A stretch of DNA of 64,000 bases from positions 186,001-250,000 of the forward strand of contig NZ_RPFW01000009.1 of the NCBI RefSeq assembly GCF_007827045.1, read 5' to 3'. This stretch comes from Trebonia kvetii (GTDB lineage Bacteria; Actinomycetota; Actinomycetes; Streptosporangiales; Streptosporangiaceae). Under the pieces are notes generated by a model. The model had not been told where the DNA came from. It ran no database searches and was given only the letters and a program-made list of their open reading frames with translations. Of the stretch, positions 18,419-27,703 are shown in pieces (position 1 is the first letter of the stretch; every line of letters starts with the position of its first letter). The position numbers and the translations under genes are program-made.

Positions 18419-20452
18419 GTGGCCGACCCGAATCGATACCGTCCCAAGCCGGGGGAGATTCCCGAGGAACCGGGCGTGTACCGGTTCCGTGACGAGCGCG
18501 GCCGGGTCGTCTATGTGGGGAAGGCGAAGTCGCTGCGGCAGCGGCTCAACCAGTACTTCGCCGACTTCTCGGCGCTCCACCCGCGCACCCAGCTGATGCT
18601 GACCACGGCGGCGAGCGTCGAGTGGACGGTCGTCAACACCGAGGTCGAGGCGCTGCAGCTCGAATACTCCTGGATCAAGGAGTTCGACCCGCGGTTCAAC
18701 GTCAAGTACCGCGACGACAAGTCCTACCCCTACCTCGCGGTGACCATGGGCGAGGAGTTTCCCCGGGTCCAGGTGATGCGCGGCGCCAAGCGCAAGGGCA
18801 CGCGCTACTTCGGCCCCTACTCACACGCCTGGGCGATCAGAGAGACGGTCGACACGCTGCTGCGCGTCTTCCCCGTCCGCACCTGCTCCACCGGCGTGTT
18901 CAAGCGCGCCGGGCAGATCGGCCGCCCGTGCCTGCTCGGCTACATCGGCAAGTGCTCCGCGCCGTGCGTCAAGCGGATCAGCGGCGACGACCACCGGGCG
19001 CTGGCCGAGGACTTCTGCGACTTCATGTCCGGCCAGACGAGCCGATTCATCAGGAAGCTCACCGCGGAGATGAAAGAGGCCGCCTCGGAAGAGGAGTACG
19101 AGCGAGCGGCCCGGCTACGCGACGACATCAAGGCACTGGAACGCGCCCTGGAAAAGCAGGCCGTGGTGCTCGGCGACGGTACCGACTGCGACGTGATCGC
19201 GCTGGCGGAGGATCAGCTCGAGGCCGCGGTGCAGATCTTCTACGTGCGCGGCGGCCGGATCAGGGGCCAGCGCGGCTGGGTGCTCGAGAAGGTCGAGGAG
19301 ACCACGCCCGCTGACCTGGTCGAGCATTTCCTCGGCCAGTTCTACGGCGAGGGGACCTCACCGGACAGCAATGGCATACCGCGCGAGGTCCTGGTTCCCG
19401 AGCTGCCGCCGGACGCAGAGGCGATGACGCAGTGGCTGTCGGAGCGACGCGACGGCCCTGTCCAGCTGCGCGTGCCGCGGCGCGGCGACAAGAAGGCTCT
19501 CGCCGAGACCGTCGCCCGCAACGCGAAGGAGGCGCTCGCGCTGCACAAGCTGCGGCGCGCAAGCGACCTCACCACCCGGTCCAAGGCACTGAACGAGATC
19601 CAGGACGCCCTGGAACTCGACGACGCGCCGCTGCGCATCGAGTGCTACGACGTCTCCAACCTCCAGGGCACGCACGTGGTCGCCTCCATGGTGGTGTTCG
19701 AGGACGGCCTGGCGCGCAAGAGCGAGTACCGCCGCTTCTCGGTCAAGGGCTATGAGGGCAGCGACGACATCTCGGCGATCCGCGAGGTGATCACCCGCCG
19801 CTTCCGCCGCTACCTGGAGGAACGCGAGCAGTCAGGCGAGCTCGATCTCCTCGGCGACCCCGAGGCCGGCGATCCAGGTCACGACCAAGATCAAGACCAG
19901 GATCAGGATGAACGGTTGGTGGTTTCACCCCAGCAGCGCAAGTTCGCCTACCCGCCCAACCTGGTGGTCGTGGACGGCGGCGCGGGCCAGGTGGCGGCGG
20001 CCGCCGCCGCGCTCGCCGATCTCGGCATCGACGACGTGGCGGTGTGCGGTCTCGCCAAGCGGCTCGAGGAGGTGTGGCTGCCCGGCCAGGAGTACCCGGT
20101 GATCATGTCGCGCTCGTCCGAGGGGCTCTACCTGCTGCAGCGAGTCAGGGACGAGGCGCACCGGTTCGCGATCACCTATCACCGGGCCAAGCGGGGGAAG
20201 GCGGCGATCACGTCCGCGCTCGACGGGGTGCCCGGGCTTGGGCCGTCGCGCCGCGCGGCGCTGCTGAAGGCGTTCGGCTCGGTGAAGGCGATATCGTCGG
20301 CGTCGCCGCAGGAGATCGCGGCGGCGGTGCCCGGGATCGGCCCTAAGCTTGCCGAGTCGGTGGTGATCGCGCTGCGCCAGGCCAGTGTTCAGCGGGCCGG
20401 TGATCAGCAGAACAGCATGCCTAATCCGGGGGGTTCAAGGGACAATGACTGA
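18419..20452 (+). CDS. uvrC: Excinuclease ABC subunit C
   Basis: Nuclease of nucleotide excision repair that makes the 3' and 5' cuts with UvrB. Domains in order: GIY-YIG nuclease near residues 16-95 (GVYRF...VYVGKA), UVR/UvrB-binding helix pair around 225 ([15 protein letters not shown]), the RNase H-like C-terminal nuclease ([20 protein letters not shown], then [12 protein letters not shown]), and a helix-hairpin-helix pair ([25 protein letters not shown]). GTG at 18419 begins VADPNRYRP and matches the usual start; the upstream frame is shadow. 677 residues. A short acidic (DQ)n run is inserted at about residues 488-498. It is the first gene of the uvrC-rapZ-yvcK-whiA block. Confidence 0.97.
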   Translation: MADPNRYRPKPGEIPEEPGVYRFRDERGRVVYVGKAKSLRQRLNQYFADFSALHPRTQLMLTTAASVEWTVVNTEVEALQLEYSWIKEFDPRFNVKYRDDKSYPYLAVTMGEEFPRVQVMRGAKRKGTRYFGPYSHAWAIRETVDTLLRVFPVRTCSTGVFKRAGQIGRPCLLGYIGKCSAPCVKRISGDDHRALAEDFCDFMSGQTSRFIRKLTAEMKEAASEEEYERAARLRDDIKALERALEKQAVVLGDGTDCDVIALAEDQLEAAVQIFYVRGGRIRGQRGWVLEKVEETTPADLVEHFLGQFYGEGTSPDSNGIPREVLVPELPPDAEAMTQWLSERRDGPVQLRVPRRGDKKALAETVARNAKEALALHKLRRASDLTTRSKALNEIQDALELDDAPLRIECYDVSNLQGTHVVASMVVFEDGLARKSEYRRFSVKGYEGSDDISAIREVITRRFRRYLEEREQSGELDLLGDPEAGDPGHDQDQDQDQDERLVVSPQQRKFAYPPNLVVVDGGAGQVAAAAAALADLGIDDVAVCGLAKRLEEVWLPGQEYPVIMSRSSEGLYLLQRVRDEAHRFAITYHRAKRGKAAITSALDGVPGLGPSRRAALLKAFGSVKAISSASPQEIAAAVPGIGPKLAESVVIALRQASVQRAGDQQNSMPNPGGSRDND

Positions 20453-21326
20453 TACGACAGGGGAACGTGCCGGGCCGCCAACGCCCGACATCGTCATCAT
20501 CACCGGCATGTCGGGGGCCGGGCGCACCTCCGCCGCCAAGACGCTCGAGGACCTCGGCTGGTTCGTGGTGGACAACCTGCCGCCCGCGCTGCTGCCCACC
20601 ATGCTCGACCTGGCGGACCGCGCCTCGCTGGCCGGCATCGCGGCGATCGTCGACGTCCGGTCGCGAGCCTTCTCCACCGACCTGAAGTCCGCGATCTCCT
20701 CCCTTGGCGCCCGCGGCGTCGCGCCGCACGTTCTGTTCCTCGAGGCGTCCGACGCCGTCCTCGTGCAGCGCTTCGAGAACGTGCGCAGGCCGCACCCGAT
20801 GCAGGGCTCAGGCACCATACTCGACGGGATCAACGCCGAGCGCGAGCTGCTGCGCGCCGTCCGCGGCGACTCCGACATCGTGCTCGACACCTCCGCGCTG
20901 AACGTGCACGAGCTGCGCGCCAGGATGCACGGCTACTTCGGCGGCGACTCGGTGACCGGGCTGCGGCTGAACATCGTCTCGTTCGGCTACAAGTACGGCT
21001 TGCCGGTGGACGCCGACCTGGTGGCCGACTGCCGGTTCCTGCCCAACCCGCACTGGGTGCCTGAGCTGCGGCCGCTGAGCGGCCTCGACGCCTCGGTCAG
21101 GGAGTACGTGCTCGGCCAGCCGGCCGCGTCGGCCTTCATCGCCGCGTACCTGCAGGTCCTTGACGTGTCCCTGGCCGGCTTCGAGCGGGAGGGCAAGCGG
21201 TACGTCACGCTTGCCATCGGCTGCACCGGCGGCAAGCACCGCTCGGTGGCCATGGCAGAACAGCTCGCCGCGAAGCTGACCGGCCGCGACGTGAGCGTCG
21301 CGCACCGCGACCTCGGGCGGGAGTGA
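20445..21326 (+). CDS. rapZ: RapZ/YvcJ-type nucleotide-binding protein
   Basis: 293-residue P-loop protein of the RapZ (YvcJ) family, which in E. coli guides RNase E to the sRNA GlmZ; in Gram-positive bacteria it is a nucleotide-binding protein of less clear role. Walker A is [12 protein letters not shown] (21-32) with Arg where many homologues have Lys. The C-terminal domain has the conserved [15 protein letters not shown] and [11 protein letters not shown] motifs. ATG at 20445 overlaps the uvrC end by eight bases, indicating coupling. Position between uvrC and yvcK is the standard actinobacterial order. Confidence 0.95.
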   Translation: MTDTTGERAGPPTPDIVIITGMSGAGRTSAAKTLEDLGWFVVDNLPPALLPTMLDLADRASLAGIAAIVDVRSRAFSTDLKSAISSLGARGVAPHVLFLEASDAVLVQRFENVRRPHPMQGSGTILDGINAERELLRAVRGDSDIVLDTSALNVHELRARMHGYFGGDSVTGLRLNIVSFGYKYGLPVDADLVADCRFLPNPHWVPELRPLSGLDASVREYVLGQPAASAFIAAYLQVLDVSLAGFEREGKRYVTLAIGCTGGKHRSVAMAEQLAAKLTGRDVSVAHRDLGRE

Positions 21327-21330
21327 CCGC

Positions 21331-22341
21331 TTGACGGTGCCGTCACCCGGGGGGGCAACCCCCCGTACCGCCCGTACCTACCAGCCAAAGGTCGTCGCAT
21401 TTGGCGGCGGGCACGGGCTCGCCGCGTCGCTGTCCGCGCTGCGTCGCGTCACGGACCGGGTCACCGCGATCGTGACCGTGGCCGACGACGGCGGGTCGTC
21501 CGGCCGGCTGCGCGAGGAGTTCGGCGTGCTGCCGCCTGGTGACCTGCGGATGGCGCTCGCGGCGCTGTGCGGCGACGATGACTGGGGCACGACCTGGGCC
21601 CGGGTTGTCCAGCACCGTTTCCGCGGCGACGGCGACCTGGGCGGCCACTCCCTTGGCAACCTGCTCATCGCCGGACTGTGGGACCTGCTCGGTGATCCCG
21701 TCGCGGGACTCGACTGGGTGGCGCGGCTGCTGCGGGTCACCGGGCGGGTGCTGCCGATGGCGGCGGTGCCGCTGGACATCGTCGCGCTAGTGGAGGGGGT
21801 CGACCCGGCGCTGCCCGCCGCGGTGTCCACCGTGCGCGGGCAGGCGGCGGTCGCGGTCACGCCGGGCCGGGTGCGGTCGATTTCGCTGGTGCCGGCCGAC
21901 CCGCCCGCCGTTCCGGAGGCGGTCGAGGCGGTGCTCGACGCCGACTGGGTGGTCTTCGGGCCCGGTTCGTGGTTCACCTCCGTACTGCCGCACCTGATGG
22001 TGCCTTCGCTCCGTTCCGCCCTGACCCGGACGGCGGCGCGTAAGCTCGTGGCACTGAACCTGGTGCCGCAGCCGGGGGAGACCGAGGGATTTTCGCCACA
22101 CAAGCATCTGGAAGTTCTCGCCGATCACGCGTCATCATTGTCTTTCGATGTCGTCCTCGCCGACGCCGCCGCGGTGGCCGGCGCCGAGGACGATCTCCGC
22201 AAGGCGGCGGAGCGGATGAGTGCCTCGCTGACGCTCGCCGAGGTGGCGGCGGCGGACGGGACACGGCACGACCCGGTGCGGCTGGCCGCTGCCTACCGGG
22301 CGATTTTCGGGGAGCGGCGTCGTCTGGGGGAGCAGTTCTAA
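21331..22341 (+). CDS. yvcK: YvcK/CofD-like protein (gluconeogenesis factor family)
   Basis: 336 residues. N-terminal VVAFGGGHGLAASLSALR, then VADDGGSSGRLREEFGVLPPGDLRMALAAL and later LGNLLIAGLWDL, VVFGPGSWFTSVLPHLMV: hallmarks of the YvcK family, which binds UDP-sugars and affects cell-shape and carbon metabolism in Bacillus and mycobacteria. A TTG at 21331, four bases after rapZ, is the likely start (GTG 21337 is also possible). It is the third gene of the uvrC block. Confidence 0.94.
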   Translation: MTVPSPGGATPRTARTYQPKVVAFGGGHGLAASLSALRRVTDRVTAIVTVADDGGSSGRLREEFGVLPPGDLRMALAALCGDDDWGTTWARVVQHRFRGDGDLGGHSLGNLLIAGLWDLLGDPVAGLDWVARLLRVTGRVLPMAAVPLDIVALVEGVDPALPAAVSTVRGQAAVAVTPGRVRSISLVPADPPAVPEAVEAVLDADWVVFGPGSWFTSVLPHLMVPSLRSALTRTAARKLVALNLVPQPGETEGFSPHKHLEVLADHASSLSFDVVLADAAAVAGAEDDLRKAAERMSASLTLAEVAAADGTRHDPVRLAAAYRAIFGERRRLGEQF

Positions 22342-22362
22342 GGTGATGGGGGGAGAGCCGCT

Positions 22363-23340
22363 ATGGCGATGACAAGCGTGGTGAAAGACGAGCTCAGCAG
22401 GGTGCCGGTGATCAAGCCGTGCTGCCGGAAGGCGGAGGTGTCCACGCTGCTGCGGTTCGCGGGCGGGCTCACGCTGACCGCGGGGCACATCGTGATCGAG
22501 GCGGAGCTTGACACCGCCGCGGTGGCCAGGCGGCTGCGTGCGTCGATCGCCGAGGTGTTCGGCCAGCCGTCTGAGCTGCTTGTGCTCGCCCCTGGCGGAT
22601 TGCGCAAGGGCAGCAGGTACGTGGTGCGGGTGTCGAAGGGCGGCGACAGCCTCGCCAGGCAGGCCGGGCTCATCGACTCGTTCGGGCGCCCGGTGCGCGG
22701 CCTGCCGCGGCAGGTTGTCTCCGGCGGCATCTGCGACTGCGAGGCCGCCTGGCGCGGCGCCTTCCTCGTGCACGGGTCGCTCACCGAGCCGGGCCGCTCG
22801 ATGGCACTCGAGATCACCTGCCCGGGCTCGGAAGCCGCGCTGGCCCTGGTCGGCGCGGCGCGGCGGCTGAAGATCTCCGCCAAGGCCCGTGAGGTCCGCG
22901 GCGTCGACCGGGTGGTGATCAGGGACGGCGAGGCGATCGCCGCGATGTTGACCAGGCTCGGCGCGCACGACAGCGTGCTTGCCTGGGAGGAGCGGCGGAT
23001 GCGCCGCGAGGTCAGGGCGACCGCGAACCGGCTGGCCAACTTCGACGACGCCAACCTGCGCCGCTCGGCCCGCGCCGCCGTCGCGGCGGGTGCCCGGGTG
23101 GAGCGGGCGCTGGAGATTCTCGGCGTGGACGCGCCTGAGCACCTGGTGATGGCGGGCCGGCTGCGCGTCGCCAACCGGCAGGCGTCCCTGGAGGAGCTCG
23201 GCCAGCTCGCTGACCCGCCGCTGACGAAGGACGCCATCGCCGGCCGCATCCGCCGCCTGCTCGCGATGGCCGACCGACGCGCCGCGGACCTGGGCATGCC
23301 GTCTACGGAGGCCTGCCTGACGGTCGACATGCTCCCGTAG
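22363..23340 (+). CDS. whiA: WhiA, sporulation regulator
   Basis: 325-residue DNA-binding protein with an N-terminal LAGLIDADG-like fold lacking nuclease residues and a C-terminal helix-turn-helix ([22 protein letters not shown]). In Streptomyces WhiA with WhiB controls the switch to sporulation septation; orthologues occur in most Gram-positive bacteria. ATG at 22363 follows GGGGGGAG. It ends the uvrC-rapZ-yvcK-whiA run. In many actinobacteria gap-pgk-tpiA follow within a few kb; here they are about 14 kb away. Confidence 0.96.
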   Translation: MAMTSVVKDELSRVPVIKPCCRKAEVSTLLRFAGGLTLTAGHIVIEAELDTAAVARRLRASIAEVFGQPSELLVLAPGGLRKGSRYVVRVSKGGDSLARQAGLIDSFGRPVRGLPRQVVSGGICDCEAAWRGAFLVHGSLTEPGRSMALEITCPGSEAALALVGAARRLKISAKAREVRGVDRVVIRDGEAIAAMLTRLGAHDSVLAWEERRMRREVRATANRLANFDDANLRRSARAAVAAGARVERALEILGVDAPEHLVMAGRLRVANRQASLEELGQLADPPLTKDAIAGRIRRLLAMADRRAADLGMPSTEACLTVDMLP

Positions 23341-23421
23341 CCGGTCCGGATTCTGTGGCGCGGGCCGGCGTCACCGCCGTAGGGTGACCGTTAGCGACAT
23401 CACGGACACCCGGAGCGGGGC

Positions 23422-24828
23422 ATGGCTGACTGGTTTGCCGAACTGGTGGATGAGGCGTGTGCGCAGGTGCTCGCCCGCCAGGAGATCCGGGAGAACCTCG
23501 CGGATGTCGACGATGACCGGGACACCGTGGACAAGATCACCGGGATGACCGGCGAGGCTCTCGGCTCCGGCCAGCTGCTCGAACTGCACGCGGCGAGCGC
23601 GAACGCCGTTACCCGGCTAGACGGCGAGCGCGAGATGATGCTCAGGGAACTGCTGCCACGGCAATCGCGAGCGATCGCCGATGCCGAGAACAAGATAAGG
23701 AGACTCGACCGGCAGCGTCAGCCGGCCGCGGCGCGGACGGAGACCGGCTGGCGAGGCTCGAGGGAGAGCTCGGCTCCGCCCAGGCCGACCTCGCGCAGGC
23801 ATGGCAGGCCTTCGCCGAGGCCGCCGCGCAGGATGGCATCCTCCGGCATGCGCTGATCCGCGAGATCGACGGGCGGCGGGCCGAAGCGCGCGCGGCGCTG
23901 CGGGACGAACTCGTCGCCGACCTGACGAGCCGGATCAACCTGGTCATCGACGCCGACCTCACGGCGAGCTACAAGCGCGAGTTCTCCTATCGGGGTGGCG
24001 GGCCCGCGCGGCATCGGTAAGACCACGCTGCTCAGCCAGTTCGCCCGGCCGGTGCCCGACCTGCGTCCCCTCGCGCCATGGGACGGCGAGAACGAGGTTC
24101 AGCGCTGGGGTGTCACCGTCGCGGCGCCCGCGCAATACGACGCCCGCGATTTCCTGCTGCACCTGTTCGGCACCCTGTGCGCCTCGGTGCTCGGCGAGGC
24201 ACGAGTCCGGGCACTTGAGGGCGAGATGACCGGAATGCCGAGGAAACCACGTGGATTCGTTTCACCGGCACGGACCTCGAGTTCCCTGCTGTGGCGGCGC
24301 GCATTTACCGCTTCGTCTTCTAACCGTGGTCCCGCTCTCCTTCTTGACCGGGCAGGAGGCGAGACGACTGGCAGGTAGCCGTTTGGTACAGGTCACCGAG
24401 CCGTCAGCCGACCTGCTTTACGTCTTGTCGGGCGGGCTGCCGCGCGAACTCGTCCGGCTGATCCGCCGCGCGGTGGACATCCAGCGGGGCCAGGCGGTCA
24501 AGGCAGGGCCCCTGCCGGCCAAAGGCCCGCCGCGGGTCCCGCTCGACGACCTCGCGGGCGCACTGATCGCGGACCAGGTCGCCGCGCAGCGCTGTGGCTC
24601 GCCACCGTAGGCCAGGTGTTCGGGCTCTGCCAGGATCAGCAAGACTTCCAGACCGCGGAGCAAGCGCACGACCCGCTGTCGTTCGAGCGGCTGGCGCGGG
24701 CGCGGCAGAACTTCCCGCTCGGCCCTGGCTATGTGCAGGCCGCCGTGACCGCGGTCAGGATCGCCTGGGACCTTGAGCGGCCGCCCGATGGCACCGCGGA
24801 GGCGACGCCGTTGAGCGCGGTGTCCTAG
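23422..24828 (+). pseudogene. Decayed P-loop NTPase gene with coiled-coil N-terminus
   Basis: An ATG at 23422 (GGAGCGGGG upstream) opens a helical, heptad-like protein (MADWFAELVDEAC...). Near 23735 the meaningful reading moves to another frame (LARLEGELGSAQADLAQAWQ...DLTSRINLVIDADLT), and near 23985 back to the first frame with a Walker A motif VAGPRGIGKTTLL. Beyond about 24250 it decays again. A third frame carries EPSADLLYVLSGGLPRELVRLIRR, as in STAND/KAP-like ATPases, and a fourth segment runs to 24828. At least three frameshifts make this a pseudogene of a roughly 450-residue ATPase. Its end overlaps the MFS stop by a few bases. Confidence 0.7.
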
Positions 24829-26180
24829 GCCCCGGTCCGGTCGGTGGATGCCGCGCGGGCGAGGAAGACGGCGAGGATGCCGAGCACGGAGACCGTGGTC
24901 AGCGCCACCCGCAGGCTGACCGCGCCGGTCAGGAAGCCGATCGCGGGCGGCCCGAGCAGGAAGCCGGCGTAGCCGAAGGTCGAGGCGGCGGCGACGCCGT
25001 TCGGGCCCGCGAGGGCGCCGACGCGGGACATGGCGGTGGGGAAGGCGTTGGCCACGCCGAGGCCGGCCAACGCGAAGCCGATGAGGGACAGCGGCAGCAC
25101 CGGCGACAGCGCGGCGGCGAGCATGCCGGCGCAGGTGATCAGGCCGCCGTAGACCAGGACCCGGGTCTGGCCGAGGCGGTCGAGCAGCGCGGTGCCGAAT
25201 AGCCGTCCGCCGGCTTCGGCGAGCGCGAAGGCGGCGTAGCCCGCGGCGGCAAGGCCCGCGTCCACGTTCAGGTCGTTGCGCAGGTGCAGCGCGCCCCAGT
25301 CGCTGACCGCGCCCTCGCCGTAGGTGGAGCACAGCGCGATCACGCCGAGCAGCACCACCGTCCGCCACACCCCTTGGGTCCGGGCGGACGCGGCCGGGTG
25401 TGGCACGCTACCGTTCGGCTGCGAATTGCCTGTTGTCGTCTCGCGAGGCGTCGCCTCGCCGTCACTGGCTGTGCCAGCCTCGGCGGGGGAGCCACCGCTA
25501 CCGCCGGCGACCGAACTCGGGTCCGCGCCGCCCGCCGCCTCGATGCCGCTCGCCTCGGCGACCGCGCGCTGCGCCAGCTCGGCAGGCAGGTCGCTGCGCA
25601 GGATGATCCGGCCGCAGGTCGCGGTCACCACCAGGCCGAGCAGGCCGACCAGCGCGAAGTGGGTGAACGGCGACAGGTGCGGCGCCGCGAGGCCGCCGAG
25701 GGCGGCGCCTGCCAGACCGCCGAACGACCACGCCGCGTGGAACGACGGCATCACCGGGCGGCGCATCACGGCGACCAGGTCCACGGCGTAGCTGTTCATC
25801 GCGACGTTGAGGCCGCCGTAGCCGATGCCGAAGACGACGAGCGACAGTCCGAGCGCGAGCGCTGAGGAGGAGAGCGCCGGAAGCAGCAGCGCGAACGAGA
25901 GCCAAACGGCGGCGACCACCACGACCCGGGGACTGCCGAACCGCCGGCACAGCGCCCCGGTCAGCGTCATCGTGGCGATAGCGCCGAGCGACACGCCGAG
26001 CAGCGCGAGCCCCAGCGACTGCGGTGACGCGCCGACCGCCGCCTTCACGGCCGGGATCCGCACCGCCCAGCTGGCGAAGATGAACCCGTCGGCGGCGAAG
26101 AAGGCCGTGATCGCGGCGCGGATGCTCGCGGTCTCGTTGCCCGCCGTGACCGGCAGCGGTAGTTTGTATAGCAGCTGCAC
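24825..26180 (-). CDS. MFS transporter
   Basis: 451 residues with about twelve membrane helices in two bundles, separated by a Gly/Ser/Thr-rich cytoplasmic loop near residues 210-265. It resembles the YbjJ/FucP-like branch of the major facilitator superfamily (GYGGLNVAMNSYAVDL, FHAAWSFGGLAGAALGG). It is divergent from the ROK regulator gene with 39 bases between starts, a common arrangement in which the ROK protein represses a sugar transporter. Substrate unknown. The start ATG at 26180 has no strong ribosome site; an internal start is possible. Confidence 0.88.
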   Translation of the reverse strand: MQLLYKLPLPVTAGNETASIRAAITAFFAADGFIFASWAVRIPAVKAAVGASPQSLGLALLGVSLGAIATMTLTGALCRRFGSPRVVVVAAVWLSFALLLPALSSSALALGLSLVVFGIGYGGLNVAMNSYAVDLVAVMRRPVMPSFHAAWSFGGLAGAALGGLAAPHLSPFTHFALVGLLGLVVTATCGRIILRSDLPAELAQRAVAEASGIEAAGGADPSSVAGGSGGSPAEAGTASDGEATPRETTTGNSQPNGSVPHPAASARTQGVWRTVVLLGVIALCSTYGEGAVSDWGALHLRNDLNVDAGLAAAGYAAFALAEAGGRLFGTALLDRLGQTRVLVYGGLITCAGMLAAALSPVLPLSLIGFALAGLGVANAFPTAMSRVGALAGPNGVAAASTFGYAGFLLGPPAIGFLTGAVSLRVALTTVSVLGILAVFLARAASTDRTGA

Positions 26181-26219
26181 AAAACAAGGATAGAGGCAAA
26201 TCGAAATGCGGACAACAGC

Positions 26220-27431
26220 GTGGAGCTAAAACCCGCGACGCTGGCTGGCCCGACGCTGGCCGGAACAGCCCTGACCTTGATCCACGCCGGCCGGGCGGCC
26301 ACGCGCTCGGAACTTACCAGCCAGCTCGGAGTGACCAGGGCGACGACCGGCGCGATCACCGCCGAACTGCGTGATCTTGGCCTGATCGTGGTAGACAGCG
26401 GACCGGGCGGCGGCCATCAGGGCCGTCCGTCGCACCGCGTGGTGCCAGACCCGGAAGGCCCGGTGGCGCTCGCCGCCCAGGTGCATCCGGACGGCTACGC
26501 GGTCGCTCTCGTCGGGCTCGGCGGGGTCATCGCCGCGCGGCGGGCATGGCACGCGCCGGTGCCCGCCGATCCCGGCCTCGTGTTCGGGGAAGTCGCGGAG
26601 GCGGCCGCGGACCTGCTGCGGACCTCGCGCCGCCGCTGCGTTGGCGCCGCGGCCTGCCTGCCGACCGCGGTCACCCGGCCGCAGGGCACCGCCATCCGCG
26701 CGCTCTACGTCGGCTGGCCCGATGGCTCGCCGGTGCGCGAGCTGTTCGCCGCGGAACTCACCCGCAGGGGCGTGGCAGCCCCGGCAGGCTTCAGCGCTGT
26801 CAATGACGTTAACGCGATCGCCCTCGCCGAGCACCGACACGGCGCGGGTCGCGACGCCGGGCATCTGCTCGTTCTGGTCGCCGAGCATCGCGGCGTGGGC
26901 GGCGGGCTTGTCCTCGACGGCAGCCTTTACACCGGCAGCACCGGACTGGCCATGGAGGCGGGCCACGTGAGCGTGGACCCGTACGGTCGTCCCTGTGTCT
27001 GCGGCAACCGCGGCTGCCTGAACGTGGAGACCGACGCGGCGAGATTCCTTGAGTCGGCCGGGCGGGAGCTCCCGGCGCAGGGCCCGATCCTCGATGAGGC
27101 CATCGCCCTGCTGCGCGACGGCTACCAGACAGACGCGCGGGTCCGCCAGGCAGCCGACGCGATCGTCGAGCGCCTCGGTCTCGGGCTGGCCGGCCTGATC
27201 AACGTGATCAACCCCGACCGCGTGCTGCTCGGCGGGATGCACGGGGCGCTGCTCGCGGTCGCCCCTGGCCCGCTCCGGGAGGCCGTCGCGCGGCACAGCC
27301 CATGGGGTCACGGTGCGGCGATTCCGGTCGAGGCCTGCTCACTGGATGACGCGGGTCTGATCGGCGCGGCGGAGACCGCATGGCAGCCCGTATTGGACAA
27401 TCCGGTGCTCATTCGGTCATTACCGGATTGA
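26220..27431 (+). CDS. ROK-family transcriptional regulator
   Basis: 403 residues. N-terminal winged helix (ATRSELTSQLGVTRATTGAITAEL, ~27-50) followed by the ROK sugar-kinase fold. The zinc motif is present (H249, C259, C261, C266 in GHVSVDPYGRPCVCGNRGCLNVE). The ATP-binding DxGGT motif of ROK kinases is replaced by a QVHPDGYAV stretch, so this is a repressor rather than a kinase. GTG at 26220 fits. It most likely controls the divergent MFS gene, with a sugar or sugar phosphate as inducer. Confidence 0.92.
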   Translation: MELKPATLAGPTLAGTALTLIHAGRAATRSELTSQLGVTRATTGAITAELRDLGLIVVDSGPGGGHQGRPSHRVVPDPEGPVALAAQVHPDGYAVALVGLGGVIAARRAWHAPVPADPGLVFGEVAEAAADLLRTSRRRCVGAAACLPTAVTRPQGTAIRALYVGWPDGSPVRELFAAELTRRGVAAPAGFSAVNDVNAIALAEHRHGAGRDAGHLLVLVAEHRGVGGGLVLDGSLYTGSTGLAMEAGHVSVDPYGRPCVCGNRGCLNVETDAARFLESAGRELPAQGPILDEAIALLRDGYQTDARVRQAADAIVERLGLGLAGLINVINPDRVLLGGMHGALLAVAPGPLREAVARHSPWGHGAAIPVEACSLDDAGLIGAAETAWQPVLDNPVLIRSLPD

Positions 27432-27460
27432 CCCTGGTAAATGCCACACCATTGCAGCGA

Positions 27461-27472
27461 ATGCAATTGCAT
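27461..27472. promoter_or_regulatory. 12-bp palindrome downstream of the ROK gene
   Basis: ATGCAATTGCAT is a perfect palindrome thirty bases after the ROK stop, preceded by a near half-copy ATTGCA. It resembles an operator and could belong to the gene remnant that follows. No regulator can be assigned. Confidence 0.35.
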
Positions 27473-27557
27473 GGGAAGGCAGTGCGTCGTAGGGTGGCTC
27501 TCATGAGTGGGCGGAGGGGGAACGCCTCGCCTACAGCGGGGCGTTGGCTACGAGAGG

Positions 27558-27620
27558 ATGGGCGAGGGTGCGGACTACAGGCTGGAGCTGATCGTCGTCA
27601 CGCCGGTGCGGGGCCGCTGA
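27558..27620 (+). pseudogene. Possible N-terminal fragment of a VOC/glyoxalase-family gene
   Basis: A 20-codon reading MGEGADYRLELIVVTPVRGR then TGA resembles the first strand of VOC-superfamily proteins (xYxLELVVVPVxDVDRA). The rest of the gene is missing; the GT-C gene's stop lies about 85 bases on. It is a weak case based on a short match. Confidence 0.3.
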
Positions 27621-27703
27621 GGGGCGGCCCGGCCGGTGTTCGCCTTCAGCGCGGCCCCTGAGGATGTGCTCGGTGGATGCGCTCGGCGCCGGTGACGCGA
27701 GGC

